DNA of 64,000 bases from CAZJWC01 sp964550125 (GCA_964550125.1 CAZJWC010000005.1:23031-87030); one strand, 5' to 3'; shown: positions 34,087 through 43,947, counted from the stretch's first letter. Numbers and translations are program-made. Notes: generated from the sequence alone by a model not told the origin.

Positions 34087-34785
34087 TTATTGACAGATTG
34101 CAGTTATATTTTTTAAAACATTTAGTTGTAGATTTCTTATTTGAGAAGATAAAACTATATTTGAAACTATTTTTTGCAATTTCAATATTGTACTTGAATT
34201 TAATGAGTCAAAATTTGAATATCTTGAGGAAGTAAGTTTCTCCTTTGTATTTTGGCTATATAGTTTTTTAACTTCTTTATTAAGTTGAACAATCTCCTTT
34301 TTTGCTCGTTCTTGGGTATAATCTCCACTGTCTAATTTTAAGGCAATATCACCTAATGTGGAAATTAAATCAATATAAAAATAAAGATTTTTTTCAATTA
34401 TGCTTAACCTATCTTTATCTTTCTCATTAAATTCAAACTTTTCTATTTCAACCTTTAAAACCTCTACATTTATATCGCCTAATTTTAAACTACACGCTAC
34501 TACCTTTGCCTGTTTTTCATCATCATAACAAGCAAGGGAGAGATAGTTTTCTCCCTTATAGGAAAATAAATAATTTGCACCACCATTGATGTAAACAGTA
34601 TTTATTGCAGAGGATACAACAACCTCATATTCACTATGTAAAGCATTTATCAAAAAAAAACTTTTATTGATTTGCAAATAGTCTTTTTTAGTACAACTAC
34701 AAAGAGAAAATACTATTACAATAAAAATTATAAAAATACCTTTATTTTTTTGCAATTTTGATTTATAATTATATTTAGAATACAT
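34087..34785 (-). CDS. Lipoprotein of unknown function
   Basis: A 232-residue protein. The signal peptide begins with a Lys-rich stretch (KYNYKSKLQKNKG) and ends in lipobox LCSC. The mature part has a beta-rich first half and a helical second half (from about residue 115) with Lys/Glu heptads that may be coiled coil. The ATG at 34785 has no Shine-Dalgarno sequence; a TAAAAT lies 5 bases upstream, which would fit a leaderless message. Earlier start codons would put 14 extra residues before the signal peptide and overlap the divergent gene at 34816. Confidence 0.65.
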   Translation of the reverse strand: MYSKYNYKSKLQKNKGIFIIFIVIVFSLCSCTKKDYLQINKSFFLINALHSEYEVVVSSAINTVYINGGANYLFSYKGENYLSLACYDDEKQAKVVACSLKLGDINVEVLKVEIEKFEFNEKDKDRLSIIEKNLYFYIDLISTLGDIALKLDSGDYTQERAKKEIVQLNKEVKKLYSQNTKEKLTSSRYSNFDSLNSSTILKLQKIVSNIVLSSQIRNLQLNVLKNITAICQ

Positions 34786-34815
34786 ATTCAATTTTATGAA
34801 AAAGGGAGAAAAGAT

Positions 34816-35496
34816 ATGAATTACCACATTGGCAATTTGCTAATATATCAAGAATTTAACGATAAAAATGAGTGTCCTCTATGTCAAATTAGAAAAATCA
34901 TTGAAGATAGACTGATAAATCAATATCTCAATGAAAAAGTTATGGAACCAACTTGTAGAAAAATCGTAAACGCAAAGGGGTTTTGCTTACAACACCAGAA
35001 AATTATGCACTCACGAGAAAGTAAACTTTCTCTTGCACTCCAAAATTCAACTAGGATGGAAACTGTTATTTCATCAATGAAAAGTATGAAAGACAAAAAA
35101 CAAATTCTTGCACAGGCTGAACTTTTGGAGAAGCAAACGCAAACTTGTGCAATTTGCGATGACGTTGAAGACACAATGACTAGATATGCAATGACAGTTG
35201 CACAAATGTATTATGCAGAGGAAAAATTTAAGGGAATTTTACTTGGAACTAAAGGTTTTTGTATGTACCATTACGCACAACTTTTAAAGCATAGCGACTG
35301 TGCAAAAAGCAAACAAGTTGAGTTTGCTAACTTAATTTATGAATTGCAAAAGGCTAATATGGAAAAAAGTATTGCTGACCTACTTTGGTTTTGCGATAAA
35401 AATGACCATAAAAACATAAACGCTCCATGGCGTGGCTGTGAAAATGCGTTAGCTAGGTCAATAGAAAGATTACAAATAGATGAACTAAAAAAATAA
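34816..35496 (+). CDS. DUF6062 family protein with CxxC/H zinc-binding motifs
   Basis: A 226-residue soluble protein. Two similar halves each carry a Cys pair and a Cys-x-x-His: CPLC and CLQH in the first, CAIC and CMYH in the second, a layout that suggests two zinc sites. It fits the DUF6062 family of Firmicutes; the function is unknown. A GGGAG site lies 7 bases before the ATG. It is divergent from the lipoprotein at 34087 and ends in its own terminator. Confidence 0.8.
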   Translation: MNYHIGNLLIYQEFNDKNECPLCQIRKIIEDRLINQYLNEKVMEPTCRKIVNAKGFCLQHQKIMHSRESKLSLALQNSTRMETVISSMKSMKDKKQILAQAELLEKQTQTCAICDDVEDTMTRYAMTVAQMYYAEEKFKGILLGTKGFCMYHYAQLLKHSDCAKSKQVEFANLIYELQKANMEKSIADLLWFCDKNDHKNINAPWRGCENALARSIERLQIDELKK

Positions 35497-35499
35497 AAG

Positions 35500-35524
35500 A
35501 ACGGCGAAAATCGCCGTTTTTTTA
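35500..35524 (+). terminator. Intrinsic terminator
   Basis: ACGGCGA AAA TCGCCGT followed by TTTTTT; A-rich upstream, so it may also serve the small minus-strand gene at 35532. Confidence 0.88.
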
Positions 35525-35531
35525 CTATGAA

Positions 35532-35684
35532 TTATTCCTCGATTTCATAATGCCAACCAGATTGTTGTGTGGGAGGTAAAGTATCACCCTTTTCCATTTG
35601 AACGGTATTTACAACCTCACCATTTTTACCAATAACTTTGTAAGAACCACTCTTGGGAGCAGTATCACCACTATTTAATCTCAT
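35532..35684 (-). CDS. Small YjzC-like protein (50 residues)
   Basis: A short gene with GGAGG 7 bases before the ATG at 35684. The 50 residues start MRLNSGDTAPKSGSYKVIG and continue VNTVQMEKGDTLPPT, ending GWHYEIEE. The pattern F/L-x-x-GD-x-AP-x-SG-x-Y-x-x-[IV]-G with a later KGD-x-[FL]-P and a terminal aromatic resembles YjzC of Bacillus, a small protein linked to sporulation-stage expression. The similarity is by eye. A terminator follows directly. It is too short for ordinary length cut-offs and easily missed. Confidence 0.72.
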   Translation of the reverse strand: MRLNSGDTAPKSGSYKVIGKNGEVVNTVQMEKGDTLPPTQQSGWHYEIEE

Positions 35685-35734
35685 AATATACCTCCATAAG
35701 ATTTATACAATTATGTTGCTCAAAAGGAGGATAA

Positions 35735-36499
35735 TTATGCGTAAAAATAGAAAAAACAAAAAACGGAAAGCAAAATTAGATAAATGCTAAATCCTATAAA
35801 ACTTTTGCCGTTTAAAACTTTTAGCAAAAATTTTATTGATAAAAGTCCAAAAATAAAACTTGAAAACAAACCAACTAGAAGTTCAAGAGAGAAATATGCT
35901 TGTATTTCACCTTGACTTAGTTTTATAATCTCAAAAAATAAACTACCTAAAATTATAGGTATACTCATTAAAAATGAAAAAGTTACACAATCTTCCTTGT
36001 TGCCACCACTTATTCTTCCAAAAACTATTGTTGTTCCACTTCTTGACACCCCAGGAAAGAGTGCCAAGCATTGCGAAAATCCCATGCAAATTGCTTGTTT
36101 TTTTGAAAAGAAATTATTTGTATTTTTAGGTAAAAAATTTTCATAAAATAGCAATATGGCTGTAAACATAAATGCACATATCACATACTGAATATTATAA
36201 AAAACACAATCAATTATAGAGGAAGCAAACACACCTAGCAAAGCTGACGGTATTGATGAAAGCATTAAATAGAATAAATACTTCTTTTCGGTGGAAAATA
36301 GTTTTACAATTTTTTTACGCAAACATATTAAAACAGATAACAACGTACCTATATGAAGTATTATGCCTAAAAAGAGATTTGAGCTCTCGTCCACACCACA
36401 AATTAAACTAAAAATATATAAATGCCCACTAGACGATATAGGCAAAAATTCTGTTATACCTTGAATAAATCCCAAAAAAATTGCTTGAAAATAACTCAT
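35735..36499 (-). CDS. uppP: Undecaprenyl-diphosphate phosphatase
   Basis: Membrane phosphatase that recycles the undecaprenyl carrier used for peptidoglycan and wall glycans; overproduction gives bacitracin tolerance. The 254 residues have eight or so hydrophobic helices, the motif QGITEFLPISSSGHL near the N-terminus with the catalytic Glu and Ser residues, and the second motif FPGVSRSGTTI with the essential Arg. It begins with MSYFQAIFLG as is usual. It is a single gene between the YjzC-like gene and the PrsA-like operon. Confidence 0.95.
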   Translation of the reverse strand: MSYFQAIFLGFIQGITEFLPISSSGHLYIFSLICGVDESSNLFLGIILHIGTLLSVLICLRKKIVKLFSTEKKYLFYLMLSSIPSALLGVFASSIIDCVFYNIQYVICAFMFTAILLFYENFLPKNTNNFFSKKQAICMGFSQCLALFPGVSRSGTTIVFGRISGGNKEDCVTFSFLMSIPIILGSLFFEIIKLSQGEIQAYFSLELLVGLFSSFIFGLLSIKFLLKVLNGKSFIGFSIYLILLSVFCFFYFYA

Positions 36500-36544
36500 A
36501 ATTTACTCCCAAACAATATATGCAAAATATTTTATTTTAATGAA

Positions 36545-36572
36545 AAAAAGGACTGCAAACGCAGTCCTTTAA
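36545..36572 (-). terminator. Terminator of the PrsA-like gene
   Basis: AAAGGACTGC/GCAGTCCTTT stem with a 4-base loop, followed on the minus strand by TTTTTTTC. Confidence 0.88.
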
Positions 36573-36580
36573 TATTTTTA

Positions 36581-38680
36581 TTAACTATTTACTTTCCAAT
36601 CTTGATATCTCTTTTCAAAAATGTTTACTGTATCGTCTTCTTCATAATATACATTAATGATGTCATTTTTGAAACTAGTTACATATTGATTTATCATTGT
36701 ATCTTTAATAGTGTTATAGAAAGTATATGAGAAAGTTCCTTCATTTTCACTTTCTACATCAGCCCAGTTGAAAGTATAGTTATCACCTTCAGTTGTTACT
36801 GCATAAGTACAGTAAATAAAGTGCCAGCCGTAGTCAGTAGCAACTACTGCAAAATTACCTACACCTGCTTTTACAACTTGTTGAGCAGCATATTCAAACT
36901 CCTTAACATAATCAGTTGTATAAGGACTAATTGAATAGCCTAAATAAGTGTTTAAACAACCAGGATCAGTTGAATATACAAATTGCAATTCATTGATTGC
37001 AGACATTGCAGTATACGCTTTATTTGAAGTATCATCAACCAATAAAGTATTCAAATCAACAGTTCCTATGTCAGCACTACCTGTTGCATATATGAACTTG
37101 CTATAATCAACATCTCCAGAACTACTTACTGAATTTGACGCATCATAAGAAGATGACAATGTAAAACTACTTGCAACACCATTAAATTCAAGGTATGCTT
37201 TTATCTCGTTAAGCAAATCGTCAATAGTAACATCGTTTGCCTTTAAAGTATATTTATCCTTGTCTTTGTCATAACTTACGCTACCGTTAAAAGCATATTT
37301 ACCAGTATATTTTTCAATAGTAGCAAATTTTGACTTCTCGCCTAATTTGTAGTTTCCATTAAAATTATCTTCAAAGAATAGATAATCACTACCGTTTGTA
37401 GATTTATAGAAATCACTACCTGCAGTTAATTGATAATCAGTAGCAATAAATTCATATTCTTCAGCGCCACCGAACCAAGTTGTTCTCAAATCCTTACCTT
37501 TAATTTCAGTTAAAATCAATTCACGATTTTCATAGTATTCTTTTAAAGACAAAGCATTGTTGTTTTTTACAGTGCTTAACTTTTGAGTTTGCTCTGCATT
37601 AAAAGGCAACAAAATGTTATAAACATAACCAAAATTCTTTCCAGCAGTAGGTGTATATAAAACGCTTGATGATTCAGAAATTGAACTAAATGCACTTTCA
37701 AAATCTGAACAAGATGCGTCATACATTGTTACTTGGTTTTCATAAATTTTGTTAAATCTTTCTGTAATATATTCTTCAGTAGCAACTTCTTTAGCAATAA
37801 CATCTTCTAAAATCTCATCAAATTGACTTGAAATTGCATTTCTAAATTGTTTTGCAAGCAATTTTTGATAGAATTCAAGACTTTCAACATTGTTGACATC
37901 TTCACTATCCTTCAAATCGCCGTTTGTTTTAAGATTAGTTAAAAGTGTGTTATACGCTTTTTGTCTTGTTTTCTTAGTTGAGCCTTCTAAAACCTCATAA
38001 CTGCAATTATTTGCATCATTAAATCCTGTATAGATTTTATAAGCTGTATCATAAAACTCGCTATCTTCAACACCAGCGTTTGTAGGCACTGTTCTTAAAT
38101 CAGCATTAGACTCTTTTTCATCTTCGTCTAAAAGTCTTTGTTCATAAGTATCAATTGAGTTGTTAAAACTCTTTTTAAGACTATAAGTATATTCATCAAT
38201 ATGCTCTTGATTTAAAAAGAATTTCCACTTATAAACGTCAAAATTACCGTCTTCAGCCTCATTATAAGCCTCAATATAACTCTTATAGTTATCATAAGAA
38301 TAATTGCTATATGCACTATCTTTTTCAGCAAGTTCAAAGATATACATAATTTCATATTGTAATTGAACTCTTCTTCTAGCAATTTCCTTTAAAATATTAA
38401 CAAGAGTTGTTTCGTAATCACTACCTTCATAATTAGATGCTTCACTACTATTGTAAAACTCTAAAACCTCTTGTTTTGTGATTTTTTCATCTTCTAAAAC
38501 TGTTGCAAAGTCATTTTTTCTTTCGCAATCACTTTCCGCCTTGTAAACTTCAGCAATATTAACCTCAGCTACAACTACTTTTAGATTTCTCTTTGAATTT
38601 GTCGTCAGTAGGCTACAACCTGTAAGACAAGCAATACAAAGAACAAATACTAATAATAAACTTATAATTTTTTTCTTCAT
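36581..38680 (-). CDS. Large lipoprotein with a parvulin-like (PrsA/PpiC) C-terminal region
   Basis: Lipoprotein of 699 residues from the ATG at 38680 (GGAG 8 bases upstream); lipobox LTGC. The N-terminal half is helical with charged segments, like the SurA/PrsA arms. Near the C-terminus DPGCLNTYLGYSISPY, a FEYAAQQVVKAGVGNFAVV segment and TDYGWHFIYCT follow the order of the parvulin fold (GxLG, FexAa..l..G, GyHii.v). A foldase for secreted proteins is the likely role, though the domain is divergent and the protein is about twice the usual PrsA size. It has its own promoter at 38760-38788, downstream of mfd. Confidence 0.75.
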   Translation of the reverse strand: MKKKIISLLLVFVLCIACLTGCSLLTTNSKRNLKVVVAEVNIAEVYKAESDCERKNDFATVLEDEKITKQEVLEFYNSSEASNYEGSDYETTLVNILKEIARRRVQLQYEIMYIFELAEKDSAYSNYSYDNYKSYIEAYNEAEDGNFDVYKWKFFLNQEHIDEYTYSLKKSFNNSIDTYEQRLLDEDEKESNADLRTVPTNAGVEDSEFYDTAYKIYTGFNDANNCSYEVLEGSTKKTRQKAYNTLLTNLKTNGDLKDSEDVNNVESLEFYQKLLAKQFRNAISSQFDEILEDVIAKEVATEEYITERFNKIYENQVTMYDASCSDFESAFSSISESSSVLYTPTAGKNFGYVYNILLPFNAEQTQKLSTVKNNNALSLKEYYENRELILTEIKGKDLRTTWFGGAEEYEFIATDYQLTAGSDFYKSTNGSDYLFFEDNFNGNYKLGEKSKFATIEKYTGKYAFNGSVSYDKDKDKYTLKANDVTIDDLLNEIKAYLEFNGVASSFTLSSSYDASNSVSSSGDVDYSKFIYATGSADIGTVDLNTLLVDDTSNKAYTAMSAINELQFVYSTDPGCLNTYLGYSISPYTTDYVKEFEYAAQQVVKAGVGNFAVVATDYGWHFIYCTYAVTTEGDNYTFNWADVESENEGTFSYTFYNTIKDTMINQYVTSFKNDIINVYYEEDDTVNIFEKRYQDWKVNS

Positions 38681-38759
38681 AGAGACTACTCCGAATGTTT
38701 TAAATTCCAATCAGTCGTTGAGTCAACCGTAAAAATCGCCCATACAACTAGCTTATATA

Positions 38760-38788
38760 ATTATATATCATTTTGCCAATAAGTGCAA
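38760..38788 (-). promoter_or_regulatory. Promoter of the PrsA-like gene (TTGCAC-17-TATAAT)
   Basis: Minus strand: TTGCAC (38788-38783), 17 bases, TATAAT (38765-38760). The leader to the start codon is about 70 nt. Confidence 0.75.
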
Positions 38789-38805
38789 ATGATTTACATA
38801 TTGAT

Positions 38806-41800
38806 TTATTTAAAAGTTAGCACAAATTTCAAAAAATTAATCGTTTCAAGCATTACCTTTAAAGATGAATTGCCACTTGTAATCTTAATTACGGGGCTAA
38901 CGGACATTTCTAAAGTGATAAATTCCTTAAACTTATCTAATCCTGCCATAACCCCTTTATTATTAAGATTATTGATTGAAGACATATAAAGCCTACAAAT
39001 GTTATCTTGAACAAATATCTTATTTACATTTAATTCACTCGCATATGCCTTTAATACTGCGATAATTAACAATGATGCAACCTCGTTAGGCAATGGTCCG
39101 TAATTATCTTCAATAGAATTATACACTCGCTTATAATCGGCAGTATTTTTAATTTCAGCAATTTGCTTATAACAATCTAGCCTACCTGCACTTGACTGAA
39201 TATAACTCTCCGGTATAAATGCCGTTGCTCTTATATCAAGTTCAACAGAGGACTGTTCAACCCCCGTAATTGTTTCCTTTAGTAGCTTTGAATACAACTC
39301 ATAACCTACATTTTCTAAATGACCACTTTGTTGTGCACCCAAAACATTTCCTGCTCCTCTTATCTCTAAATCACGCATAGCGATTTTTATACCAGAGCCT
39401 AATTGAGTAAATTCCATAATAGCCTGTAATCTTGAAGTAGCCGTTTCAGTAAGCACACGGGAAGGTTTGAAGGTAAAATAAGCGTGAGCAAGTCGATTGC
39501 TTCTTCCTACCCTTCCTCGCAGTTGATAAAGTTGTGATACACCTAACTTGTCGCTATCTATAACGATAATCGTATTTGCGTTGGGCATATCAATTCCGTT
39601 TTCAATAATTGTTGTAGTTATTAAGATATTTGATTTTCCGTTTGTAAAATCTATCACGCTGTTTTCAAGTTCTTGTTTTGACATACGCCCATGGGCTATC
39701 GAGATTTTTCCCTCTGGAACAATCTCTCTTATTCTAAAAGCAAAGGAATTTATGCTTTCAACCCTATTATACAATATAAATATCTGTCCTTCCCTTGAAA
39801 GTTCTCTTAAACAAGCATCTCTCATTAAACTTTCACTTTCCTCAACAACATATGTTTGAACGGGTAACCTTTCGGTAGGTGGAGTTTCTATTGTTGAAAT
39901 ATCTCTTATACCTGACAAAGACATATGGAGAGTACGTGGAATAGGAGTTGCAGTCATTGTAAGACAGTCGACATCTTTTTTTAAGTTTTTAATCTTTTCT
40001 TTATGTTCAACTCCAAATCTTTGTTCTTCATCTAAAACTAGCAGTCCAAGATTTTTAAATACAACATCTTTAGACAACAATCTATGAGTACCTATTAAAA
40101 GGTCTATTTTGCCCTCTTTTAATTCTTTTAAAATCCTCTCCTGCTCCTTAGGAGTTTTAAAACGGTCTAGAGATGCAATAGAAACACCAAACTTTGTAAA
40201 TCTTTTACAAGCAGTATTAAAGTGTTGCTGGCATAAAACTGTATTAGGGCACATAAAAGCAACCTGTTTTCCGTTTAAAATAGCTAAAAAACAAGCACGA
40301 AGTCCCACTTCCGTTTTTCCATATCCAACATCGCCACAAAGCAATCTATCCATTACCTTTTCACTGCACATATCCTGTTTTATTTCTTCAAAAGAAGCAA
40401 GTTGGTCGGGCGTTTCTTGATATTCAAAACTTTCACAAAAATCTTCTAAAAGTTCGTTGTATTCTTCACATTTAAAGCCTTTCTGTTTTTCTCTTTCTGC
40501 ATATAGATTTTGTAAATCGAAAGCCATTTTCTTTAAAGCAGTTTTTACCCTTTGCTTTACTCTTTCAAACTCTGCTCCACCTATTTTGCTTAATTGTGGG
40601 TTATCCCCTCCTAAATATTTTGAAAGGGAATCCATTTGTTCAACCGGAACGTGTAATATATCTCCACCACGATATTCAAGGGAGATATACTCTTTAGTAC
40701 CATCTGTTGTTTCTATCTTTTGAGTACCGATAATTTTACCGATACCGTGAATTTCGTGAACGGCGTAATCACCTATCTCCGGTGCTACAAAAACATCGTT
40801 CCTTCTTTTTTTAATTCTCCTATTATCAACCTTTAAATACAAATCGTTAGAGCCTATTATAACAAGTTTTTCTTCGTGTAAAATCAGCCCTTTATCCATA
40901 TTATCAGCAAAAACTATAACTCTTTTATTGAGTTGAGAAACATTATCAACCTCTCTTTCTAAAGGAAAATGACTATCTAGCAGGTTTTCTTTGAGTTTTA
41001 AACTTCTTGATACGCTTCCCGTATATAAAACTACTCTATATCCATTAAACAACCAAGTTTTTATATCATTTTCAAGGGCAGGATAATTTCCATAATACTT
41101 TCCCACTGCCGTAGAGTTAAAAGACATAGTATTTACACAATTAAACAGTTGGTTATTTGTTATAAATTGAGATAATGAAAGACATCTAAACTTTTTAATA
41201 TGCTCCTTAAATTCCTCTATTTTCATAAACTGTTCATAGGAAAATGAAAAACACTCTCCATTTTCATACAAGTTTTTAAAGCGTGAATTATGTTCTTCGA
41301 GCACAGCAAAAAGCAAATCTTGAATATTTTTAATCTCATCAAAAATTAAAAGAGTATCTTTAGGAAACACCTCAAACAAATTACTTTTTTTCTTTAAGAT
41401 AGGCAAGATATAGCCAGTATTTTCTATTTGCTTATTATTCCTTAATTTCTCGCAAAGGTCGTTACTTATTGTACTCAACCTTTCTTGTGCATGTGAGTTT
41501 GGTGCTCTTTTTATTTCATTTTGCAAAAATGAAACTATATCGTCAATCTCATTGTCTTCAATTTCAACCTCCTGCGCTGAGATAATTTCAACTTCTTTTA
41601 ATGGGGACAATCTTTCCTTCGTAAAAAAGTCATAAGGCTTAATGTTCTCTACCTCATCACCAAAAAAATCAATTCTAATTGGATTTTCAAGATTAATGGG
41701 AAATATATCAATAATATCCCCTCTTACCGAAAAAACACCTTTACTATTCACCTCATAATCACGACTATAGCCCATTTTTATTAAGGTTTTTACAAAGGCA

Positions 41801-42222
41801 GAAAAGGAAGAATTTTCCCCTTGTTTTAATGAAATTGATAAAAAATTTATATTACAAAGTTGAAGTAGGGCAGTAACCTCTGCTACAATAATTTTTGCAC
41901 CCTTTCTAATTTTATTAAAAGCGAAAAGTCTTTCAAAAATTCTATCCTTTGAAAATGCGTTTTTATAAAGTAAAACATCGTCTTTTTGTTTCAAGACTAC
42001 AACATTTTCACCTGTTAACCCCTCAATTTTATTAGCCATATTATCAACACTAACACTATCTGCACAAACATAAACTATTTTATTGTCAAGCATTGAACAA
42101 ACTAGTGCTTTATGAGTGGCTGACAAACCATAGACGGTTAAAGGCGTACCCGAAGATACCAACCTATCTAGTTTTTGATATTCAGTTGTAAAGAATTTAG
42201 ATTGAAAGAAACCTTTTTTCAT
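38806..42222 (-). CDS. mfd: Transcription-repair coupling factor
   Basis: DNA translocase that removes RNA polymerase stalled at lesions and recruits UvrA. It has 1138 residues, the full length. The order is: UvrB-like N-terminus, RNA-polymerase-interacting domain (GDYAVHEIHGIGKIIG), helicase core with Walker A GDVGYGKTEV, DEEQ box VLDEEQRFGV, TATPIPRTLHMSL, the second RecA lobe with YQLRGRVGRSNRLAHAY, and the C-terminal TRCF domain. It starts one base after the pth stop codon, so the two are coupled. Confidence 0.97.
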   Translation of the reverse strand: MKKGFFQSKFFTTEYQKLDRLVSSGTPLTVYGLSATHKALVCSMLDNKIVYVCADSVSVDNMANKIEGLTGENVVVLKQKDDVLLYKNAFSKDRIFERLFAFNKIRKGAKIIVAEVTALLQLCNINFLSISLKQGENSSFSAFVKTLIKMGYSRDYEVNSKGVFSVRGDIIDIFPINLENPIRIDFFGDEVENIKPYDFFTKERLSPLKEVEIISAQEVEIEDNEIDDIVSFLQNEIKRAPNSHAQERLSTISNDLCEKLRNNKQIENTGYILPILKKKSNLFEVFPKDTLLIFDEIKNIQDLLFAVLEEHNSRFKNLYENGECFSFSYEQFMKIEEFKEHIKKFRCLSLSQFITNNQLFNCVNTMSFNSTAVGKYYGNYPALENDIKTWLFNGYRVVLYTGSVSRSLKLKENLLDSHFPLEREVDNVSQLNKRVIVFADNMDKGLILHEEKLVIIGSNDLYLKVDNRRIKKRRNDVFVAPEIGDYAVHEIHGIGKIIGTQKIETTDGTKEYISLEYRGGDILHVPVEQMDSLSKYLGGDNPQLSKIGGAEFERVKQRVKTALKKMAFDLQNLYAEREKQKGFKCEEYNELLEDFCESFEYQETPDQLASFEEIKQDMCSEKVMDRLLCGDVGYGKTEVGLRACFLAILNGKQVAFMCPNTVLCQQHFNTACKRFTKFGVSIASLDRFKTPKEQERILKELKEGKIDLLIGTHRLLSKDVVFKNLGLLVLDEEQRFGVEHKEKIKNLKKDVDCLTMTATPIPRTLHMSLSGIRDISTIETPPTERLPVQTYVVEESESLMRDACLRELSREGQIFILYNRVESINSFAFRIREIVPEGKISIAHGRMSKQELENSVIDFTNGKSNILITTTIIENGIDMPNANTIIVIDSDKLGVSQLYQLRGRVGRSNRLAHAYFTFKPSRVLTETATSRLQAIMEFTQLGSGIKIAMRDLEIRGAGNVLGAQQSGHLENVGYELYSKLLKETITGVEQSSVELDIRATAFIPESYIQSSAGRLDCYKQIAEIKNTADYKRVYNSIEDNYGPLPNEVASLLIIAVLKAYASELNVNKIFVQDNICRLYMSSINNLNNKGVMAGLDKFKEFITLEMSVSPVIKITSGNSSLKVMLETINFLKFVLTFK

Positions 42223-42223
42223 T

Positions 42224-42781
42224 TTAATTAAACTTACTCATTACATTTTCAATTTTTTCGCCTGAAACAAAACACTCGACTGCATCAGCCACTTTATGAC
42301 AAGAAGATATAAATAAATCATAGTCCTCTCGCTTTATATTTGACAAGACATAGTTGATTAAAGGTATGTCGCCATCATCGTGAATTCCTATTCTAATTCT
42401 GGGAAAATTATTCACACCTATTTCTGCCAAAATTGAACGCATACCGTTGTGCGTTCCTGCACTTCCTGACGAGCGTATCCTAATTTTTCCCTTGGGTAAA
42501 TCATAGTCATCATATATTACCAACAAATTTTCGGGAGAGATTTTATATTTTGTCATTAGTTGCTTTACTGCTCTACCACTACAATTCATATAGGTTAAAG
42601 GTCTTGCCAAAACAACCTTTTCCCCACCAACGAAGGCTGTTGCTGTAATGGCTTCGCACTCTTTATCTTTAAACTTTACGCCAAGTTTTTCAGCAACATC
42701 TCCAACTGCCAAAAAACCTATGTTGTGAAAAGTTTTTTCATACTTTTTTTCAGGATTCCCAAGTCCAACAATTAAATACAT
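42224..42781 (-). CDS. pth: Peptidyl-tRNA hydrolase
   Basis: Cleaves peptidyl-tRNA released from stalled ribosomes. The 185-residue protein shows LIVGLGNPEKKYEKTFHNIG with the catalytic His, the TYMNCSGRAV segment, VIYDDYDLPKGKIRIR and GSAGTHNGMRSI. Order on the strand is prs, terminator, pth, mfd, which is a common Firmicutes arrangement. Confidence 0.97.
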   Translation of the reverse strand: MYLIVGLGNPEKKYEKTFHNIGFLAVGDVAEKLGVKFKDKECEAITATAFVGGEKVVLARPLTYMNCSGRAVKQLMTKYKISPENLLVIYDDYDLPKGKIRIRSSGSAGTHNGMRSILAEIGVNNFPRIRIGIHDDGDIPLINYVLSNIKREDYDLFISSCHKVADAVECFVSGEKIENVMSKFN

Positions 42782-42805
42782 TTTTTCCTCTTTTTTTAAT
42801 ATCTA

Positions 42806-42842
42806 AAAAATACCGCTAAAAATATTTTCGGCGGTATTTTTG
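42806..42842 (-). terminator. Terminator between prs and pth
   Basis: AAAAATACCGC/GCGGTATTTTT stem with a 13-15 base loop, T-run on the minus strand. It would end the prs message or reduce read-through into pth-mfd. Confidence 0.75.
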
Positions 42843-42860
42843 AATAATCTTTTTTTAATT

Positions 42861-43814
42861 TTAGTCGTAAATTTTTGACATAGGTTTGTCAAGATATACA
42901 TTTTCAATAGCAGCTGCAAAAATATCAGCAACTGAAATGATTTTAATTTTATCAATCTTCTTGCTTTCAGGAAGTTGAATAGTATCTAGCACTGCAAGTT
43001 CTGTAATAGGTGAATTTTGAATTCTTTCAATAGCAGGGCCAGAGAATACTGCGTGAGTACAGCAAGCATAAATTTCTTTTGCTCCATTATCAGCAAGTGC
43101 TTGAGCACCGTTTACGATTGTACCTGCTGTATCAATCATATCATCAACCATCAAGCATTTTTTACCTTTTATATCGCCAATAATGTTCATAACTTCCATT
43201 ACGTTAGCCTTAGGTCTACGCTTGTCAATAATCGCTAAAGGACAATTTAATTTTGAAGCAACACTTCTTGCACGACCAACTGAACCAATATCTGGAGATA
43301 TAACAACGAAGTCATCATCAACAAGTTTATTCTTTTTGTAATAACTATATAGTGTGGGTCCACCTAAAAGATGGTCCAAAGGTATATTAAAGAAACCTTG
43401 AATTTGAGATGCGTGTAAATCCATTGTCAAAACTCTGTCTGCACCTGCTGAAGTTAAAAGGTCAGCCACAAGTTTAGCAGTAATAGGGTCCCTTGAACGA
43501 GCCTTTCTGTCTTGACGAGCATATCCAAAATAAGGAATAACTGCCGTAACACGACCAGCACTAGCACGCTTTGCCGCATCAATCATAATTAAAAGTTCCA
43601 TTAAGTTGTCATTAACGGGATCTGAAGTAGATTGAATAATAAATAAATCTCTACCTCTAACTGTTTCTTCGATGTGAACGCTGATTTCACCATCGCTAAA
43701 TTTTGTAACCTCAATACCACCTAATTCAGTATTAAGCTTTTTTGCTACTGCTTCTGCAAAAGGTCTATTTGAGTTACCTGCAAATAATTTAATTTCGTTG
43801 CCGTGAGTTATCAT
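42861..43814 (-). CDS. prs: Ribose-phosphate pyrophosphokinase
   Basis: Makes PRPP from ribose-5-phosphate and ATP for nucleotide, His and Trp synthesis. Length 317. Visible: FAGNSNRPFAEAVA, the ATP-site YFGYARQDRKARSRDPITAK (about residues 96-115), DLHASQIQGFFNIPLDHL, and the PRPP loop VDDMIDTAGTI. It feeds the purine genes guaB-guaA elsewhere in the window. Confidence 0.97.
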   Translation of the reverse strand: MITHGNEIKLFAGNSNRPFAEAVAKKLNTELGGIEVTKFSDGEISVHIEETVRGRDLFIIQSTSDPVNDNLMELLIMIDAAKRASAGRVTAVIPYFGYARQDRKARSRDPITAKLVADLLTSAGADRVLTMDLHASQIQGFFNIPLDHLLGGPTLYSYYKKNKLVDDDFVVISPDIGSVGRARSVASKLNCPLAIIDKRRPKANVMEVMNIIGDIKGKKCLMVDDMIDTAGTIVNGAQALADNGAKEIYACCTHAVFSGPAIERIQNSPITELAVLDTIQLPESKKIDKIKIISVADIFAAAIENVYLDKPMSKIYD

Positions 43815-43947
43815 GTTTCAAAATTTCCTCCGATAGTAATAGACTGCACTTAGCATATTTAATTGTATAAAATAATTAGTTTTTAGTCAACTGATTTGCC
43901 ACATAAAAAATACTTTCACAAAAAGTTTCACAATTTTGTAAAAGTAT

